Positions 60,285 through 64,000 of a DNA stretch of 64,000 nucleotides are shown here, piece after piece; within the stretch, counting starts at the first letter, position 1, and every line of letters begins with the position of its first letter. Source of the DNA: Tetragonia tetragonoides (lineage: Eukaryota > Streptophyta > Magnoliopsida > Caryophyllales > Aizoaceae); assembly GCA_038025085.1 (NCBI GenBank), contig CM076150.1:5136501-5200500 (forward strand), written 5' to 3'. The notes beneath the pieces are model-generated. The model worked only from the letters and a program-made list of their open reading frames with translations. It did not search any database and was not told where the DNA came from. Position numbers and translations under genes: made by a program.

Positions 60285-61907
60285 TTGTGGGAAGTTGAAG
60301 CCTGCCTACCCAGAAAGAAAGGCGCAACGTGTCCAAAGGAATGGGTCGGACCTACTTTTAAAGAGGGCCCAAAAACGTAATGGACTTCTCTGCATTGTAA
60401 TGGGGCTAAATCTTGCGTGGACATGGACTATGATGTAAATTATTTTAAATATATTTTCTATAGTTCTATGTCTTTAAATGTTTTTACTAGTGTTCTTGGT
60501 TCATTGTGAATTAAGTCCACATAAAATATATTAGTAGACCACCGATTCGAATCATCTGTCCCACTATACCTACTATCTCCGGTCTCAAATAATCTCGACT
60601 CGTCCAAAGGTTTCAAGTTCGATTCTAATCTATCCGGACTTCAAACCCAAACCTGAAATCAAAAAACAAAGATATCATGGCCCGAAAGATCGACTTATAC
60701 CGGACCCCACCTATTAGACCCTTTGCCGGGTCTATCACAAGCCTAATTGCCACACTTAACTGGTAAAGTTGTAGTTAAAAACTAAAGGTTCAAAAGGTCA
60801 AAGAATCCATAGATGAGAAGAGTTATAACACAATAAGTCAAATAAAGTTCCCCTTATTATAGAATTTGGATCATCTTCACTACCCCATTTTCCACTTTAC
60901 GTATTACATTTGTGGATGCTTACCACGCGTTAAATTGAATACAAACACAAAAGGTAAAGTTAAATTAATACGTGGCAAGCATCTACAAATGTAATGCATA
61001 AATGTGAGAAATGGGGTATTGAAAAGGATCTCAATCACTTATTTTAATGTTCCACCCCAAATTGAAGGAACAATATAGATTAATTACTTCTTAAGCTCTC
61101 ATGCTAAACCTTTCACTAGATTTTTTTTGGTGGGTGATAACTCACATGCAGAGCAACAAAATACAGACTTAAAGAAAACATACACATTAGCTAGTAAATT
61201 GCTTCACTCTGGTGTAAATTGATTTTGGGTTAAATATCATTTGGGGTTATATTTATACATGCTCAATCAATAAATTCATCAAATATAAAATTTCATATAT
61301 TACCACATTGTTTTCCCATTAGTTCAATCACCAATCACCATCTCTTGTTGGTTTGGTCAAGTGTTCCAAGCACTCCCAAATGATTTGGTGAGGCAAGATC
61401 ATACGAGAGTCCAAAAGTCCAAACATAGACGTAGCAGAGGTGTCTTAGCCACCATTCATTTGTCCACGTGAAGTTTATGTATAAACTGTGACTGATTACT
61501 TTATCCTTGAGGGTTCTATCTTTAAACTAGATCTAGTTCACAACTCACAAGTTCATGTTCATATCGGACTACTTAGCATAATATCAGGGCATGAATGCTG
61601 AATTACAAACCAGAGCACACTGTACGCATTAGTTTATATTAGAGAGCATATTACTGTAATATGTTACAGTATACTCTTACAAAATTCAGCAAAATATAAG
61701 AGAAGTTTAGGGTCCCAAAATTGATGTGGCACTGCCCATATTACACGAAGCTATATAATTACACTAATCTAATTACATAATATATGCCAATTTACATGAG
61801 GCAAATGCCCATCGTTAGGTTACATACCTTCTTTGGCATGCAAAATTTTCCCCATGTCAACTGATCAGATTGTAGTTCTGAACTGGTTCACCGGGGAAGT
61901 TACAGAC
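60285..61907. other. spacer between genes C and D
   Basis: No gene recognised. AT-rich, with an inverted-repeat element at 60,869-61,030. The last part may be the 3' UTR of gene D. Confidence 0.5.
60869..61030. mobile_element. 162-bp MITE with long inverted repeats
   Basis: Arms of about 65 bases: left GATCATCTTCACTACCCCAT, then TTACATTTGTGGATGCTTAC; the reverse complement of the right arm reads GATCCTTTTCAATACCCCAT, then TTACATTTGTAGATGCTTGC. A loop of about 25 bases separates them. It is non-coding and could form a hairpin RNA. Confidence 0.7.
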
Positions 61908-64000
61908 TTACAGTATGTAGTCATTAACATCTATTTCTTCTAACTTGATGGCAAATTCACCATTGTGGTCTACTGCTCCCACCTCGGTAGCAGTTTCCTC
62001 AACATTACCGGTTGCTTCCATGTTTATGGCGGCTCCTTCATTATCAGTTGCTTCCATGATTATGGCGGCTCCTTCATTATCAGTTGCTTCCATGTTTTTG
62101 GTGGCACCTTCAGTATCGGTTGCTTCCATGTTTATAGCAGCACCTTCAGTAGCATTATTGATTGCTTCCGAGTTTATAGCAGGTTCCTCAGTAGCGTCAT
62201 TGATTGCTTCCGAGATTTCAGCAGTTCCTATAGTAGCACACTCAAGTGGCTTGGCTCTATCTATAGTAACTTGTATTAGGCACTCAGAAATGAAGTTGAA
62301 ACTCAAGGAGTCACCTTCTGTGATACCATGACCCTTCCAAAACTCAAACCAGCCTTTGGTGAATCCCACACGGCCATCCCACCGTACACCAACTTCGACT
62401 GGCCAACACTTTCCATCTGGATCACGGAGTACTACATTCCCTTTGTTCTTTAGGTTTTGATTTTCGACAACTGCCTTAGGAATATGCTGAAAAGTTGAAA
62501 AGAAAGACATCAACATTAAGATTGGTGTAATTTGCAAATGCATAGTGCCCAGAGCAGGGCCATAGCTAGTCTTTGACTACTTGGTACCTTTATGAACTTT
62601 ATCTTTTAGCTGGACATATAATGACTAAAGATAATGAAATGATCCCAGAATCGTGTGTTTTGTTACATTCGAAAATCATTTATAAGAAAGAGACCGTTCA
62701 ATTTTCAACATCTTAAACTTATCTCTAATTTCCGAAATATTGGTTTATGGGATCTTCAACATGATATAGTAGTACATTTTTATAAGGGAACTTTTTCTTC
62801 TCAATATGCTCAAATTTACATGTTATGACAATAAGACATATATGATATATCCCATTTCTACGGTGATACGAACGATGATTAACTAATGGGAGAAAGTAAA
62901 CAAGCGAAAAATGTAGTACCAGAAAAGTGCCAGCTGTGGTCTTCTTCCACAAAAGAGAAAATGAAGATATTCTGGCATCAGAGGGAACTCTGTTTGAAGA
63001 TCTTCTGGCATCAGAGAAAACTCTGTTTGTGGTGACTGAAGTTTCAGCTACTTTACCATTGGCGGTTAAAATAACTGGCTCAAAGTGTTTACCTACATGC
63101 AAGAAATTAATTAAATGGCTTTGGTATCTATTAGATATAAAAAGTCCAAATTCATTAGCACCTAAACTTATCCTTGTCAGTTTCCGCTGAAAATAGGCCT
63201 TGTCAAAAACCTTAAGTAGGCAGGAAAAGCAATTTAATCCACAAAGACTATATGTCATTATGTCTTACACCATTGATATGACTGAAAAAGAAAGTTGCTA
63301 AATCAATTTCAAGCTATCTCATGAACAATGTCAACTTCATAGAAGCATTTTGACTTTGATTTTTCCACAGTATCCTCATTTCAATCTATTAAACGTCACA
63401 CCTAGAGAACGATATTTGGATGCAGGATATAATAAAATTCTTCAAGTAAGTGTCGAAACGTACTATTCAAATTTAGGGGTCCATTTGCTTTTTGTTGGTG
63501 TCTTGCTTCTTCAAAACCGACTTCTGAATTCCTTGTCACATGAACTTGAATTAGGTTATCTGAGAGGAACACAAATTTTAAAGTATCACCAGCAGCAATC
63601 CTGTTGTCTTTCAGGAATTCCTTCCATCCTTGAGACAAAATCGCACGGCCATCTCTCTTATGTAGGAGTTTAACCGGCCAACAATTGCCTTTCGCATCTT
63701 GAAGTACCAGTTTATCTTGGCTCCATAACTTCTTTTCTTTTATGACGGCCATCGGAAGAAACTGCATTTATCAATGTGTGATCACGAGGTTTATTAACAG
63801 ATAAAGAAAATACTTGCAGAGCTAAGAGGCTTCAGATAGAAAAGGTTTGTCATCAATGTGATTGTACCAGATAAGGTGGAGGGGTATGCAACAGAAATAG
63901 CTCACTTTGGTCTAAAAAGGGGAATGAGGTAGAAAATAAAGTCAAGAGAAAGATTTACCAGCCGCAGAAATTGGTACTTCTTTCTCCTGTGGAAAGTAAC
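61908..64000 (-). CDS. REM-type B3 transcription factor, gene D (partial, runs off the window)
   Basis: Fourth member of the array; its 5' part, including the first B3 domain if present, lies beyond 64,000. Exons inside: 63959-64000 (incomplete), 63464-63761, 62920-63092, 61908-62486, phases consistent, 363 codons plus stop. The B3 domain equivalent to B3-2 has FLPMAVIKEKKLWS and SQGWKEFLKDNRIAAGDTLKF. The last has HIPKAVVENQNL and TKGWFEFWKGHGITEGDSLSF. The linker carries a 10-codon duplication (NRVFSDARRSS / NRVPSDARISS). After the last B3 domain a long acidic tail follows, built from 12-residue repeats around MEATDNEGAAIN, absent from genes A-C. It is more diverged than the other three, so it split off earlier. 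Confidence 0.87.
62005..62232 (-). repeat. coding minisatellite, about six 36-bp units, gene D tail
   Basis: On the plus strand a unit TTGCTTCCATGTTTATGGCG plus GCTCCTTCATTATCAG repeats with a 36-base period, two left-hand units nearly identical and the rightmost more diverged and slightly longer. In frame it encodes MEATDNEGAAIN-like repeats. All changes keep the frame, suggesting the tail is translated. Confidence 0.85.

Noticed and set aside
61945..62331. Plus-strand frames of 104-128 codons with Ser/Val repeats
   Set aside because: They are antisense readings of the gene D tail minisatellite.

Overview
This is nuclear DNA of a plant, almost certainly a eudicot. Genes are split into many short exons with GT..AG introns, spacers are AT-rich, and plant SINEs, MITEs, Ty1-copia and LINE elements are abundant. 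The recognisable proteins are plant families: a DENN-domain Rab regulator, a 12-oxophytodienoate reductase and REM-type B3 transcription factors. Dispersed repeats suggest a core Caryophyllales genome to me, but that is a weak inference. No CRISPR array, operon, rRNA or functional tRNA gene was seen.

Layout: 1-5.4 kb is repeat-rich spacer. 5.4-21.6 kb (minus) holds one complete DENN-domain gene; 19 exons could be placed by hand, giving an uninterrupted 845-residue frame. 21.6-26.7 kb is spacer with SINEs and a fold-back element. 26.8-30.8 kb (plus) is an OPR11-like oxophytodienoate reductase with an in-frame stop in its last exon and a damaged first splice donor; a decayed OPR fragment lies at 36.8-37.0 kb. 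31.5-64.0 kb (minus) is a tandem array of four REM-type genes. Three are complete, each with a non-coding 5' UTR exon, six coding exons and three B3 domains. The fourth runs off the right edge. They appear in the order A (31.5-34.2 kb), B (39.1-42.0 kb), C (51.9-58.8 kb) and D (61.9 kb onward).

The array has been enlarged by mobile DNA. Between B and C lies a complete Ty1-copia element (42,751-48,411) whose two 796-bp LTRs look identical, flanked by an ATATG target duplication. Next to it is a 5'-truncated RTE-type LINE with a 718-codon reverse transcriptase frame. Gene C also holds a four-unit 420-bp tandem array with LTR-like sequence in intron 1, and an hAT-type MITE with a perfect 8-bp target duplication in its last intron.

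The genes do not form a pathway. DENN proteins act in membrane traffic, OPR11-like enzymes belong to the old-yellow-enzyme family, and REM B3 proteins are nuclear DNA-binding factors. The most informative content is the natural comparison between B3 paralogs: conserved exon sizes and 5' UTR intron, a compensated splice-site shift in A, a C-terminal frameshift in B, transposon-swollen introns in C, and a repeat-encoded acidic tail in D. I did not find a clearly new biological system; the findings list the best candidates for follow-up.
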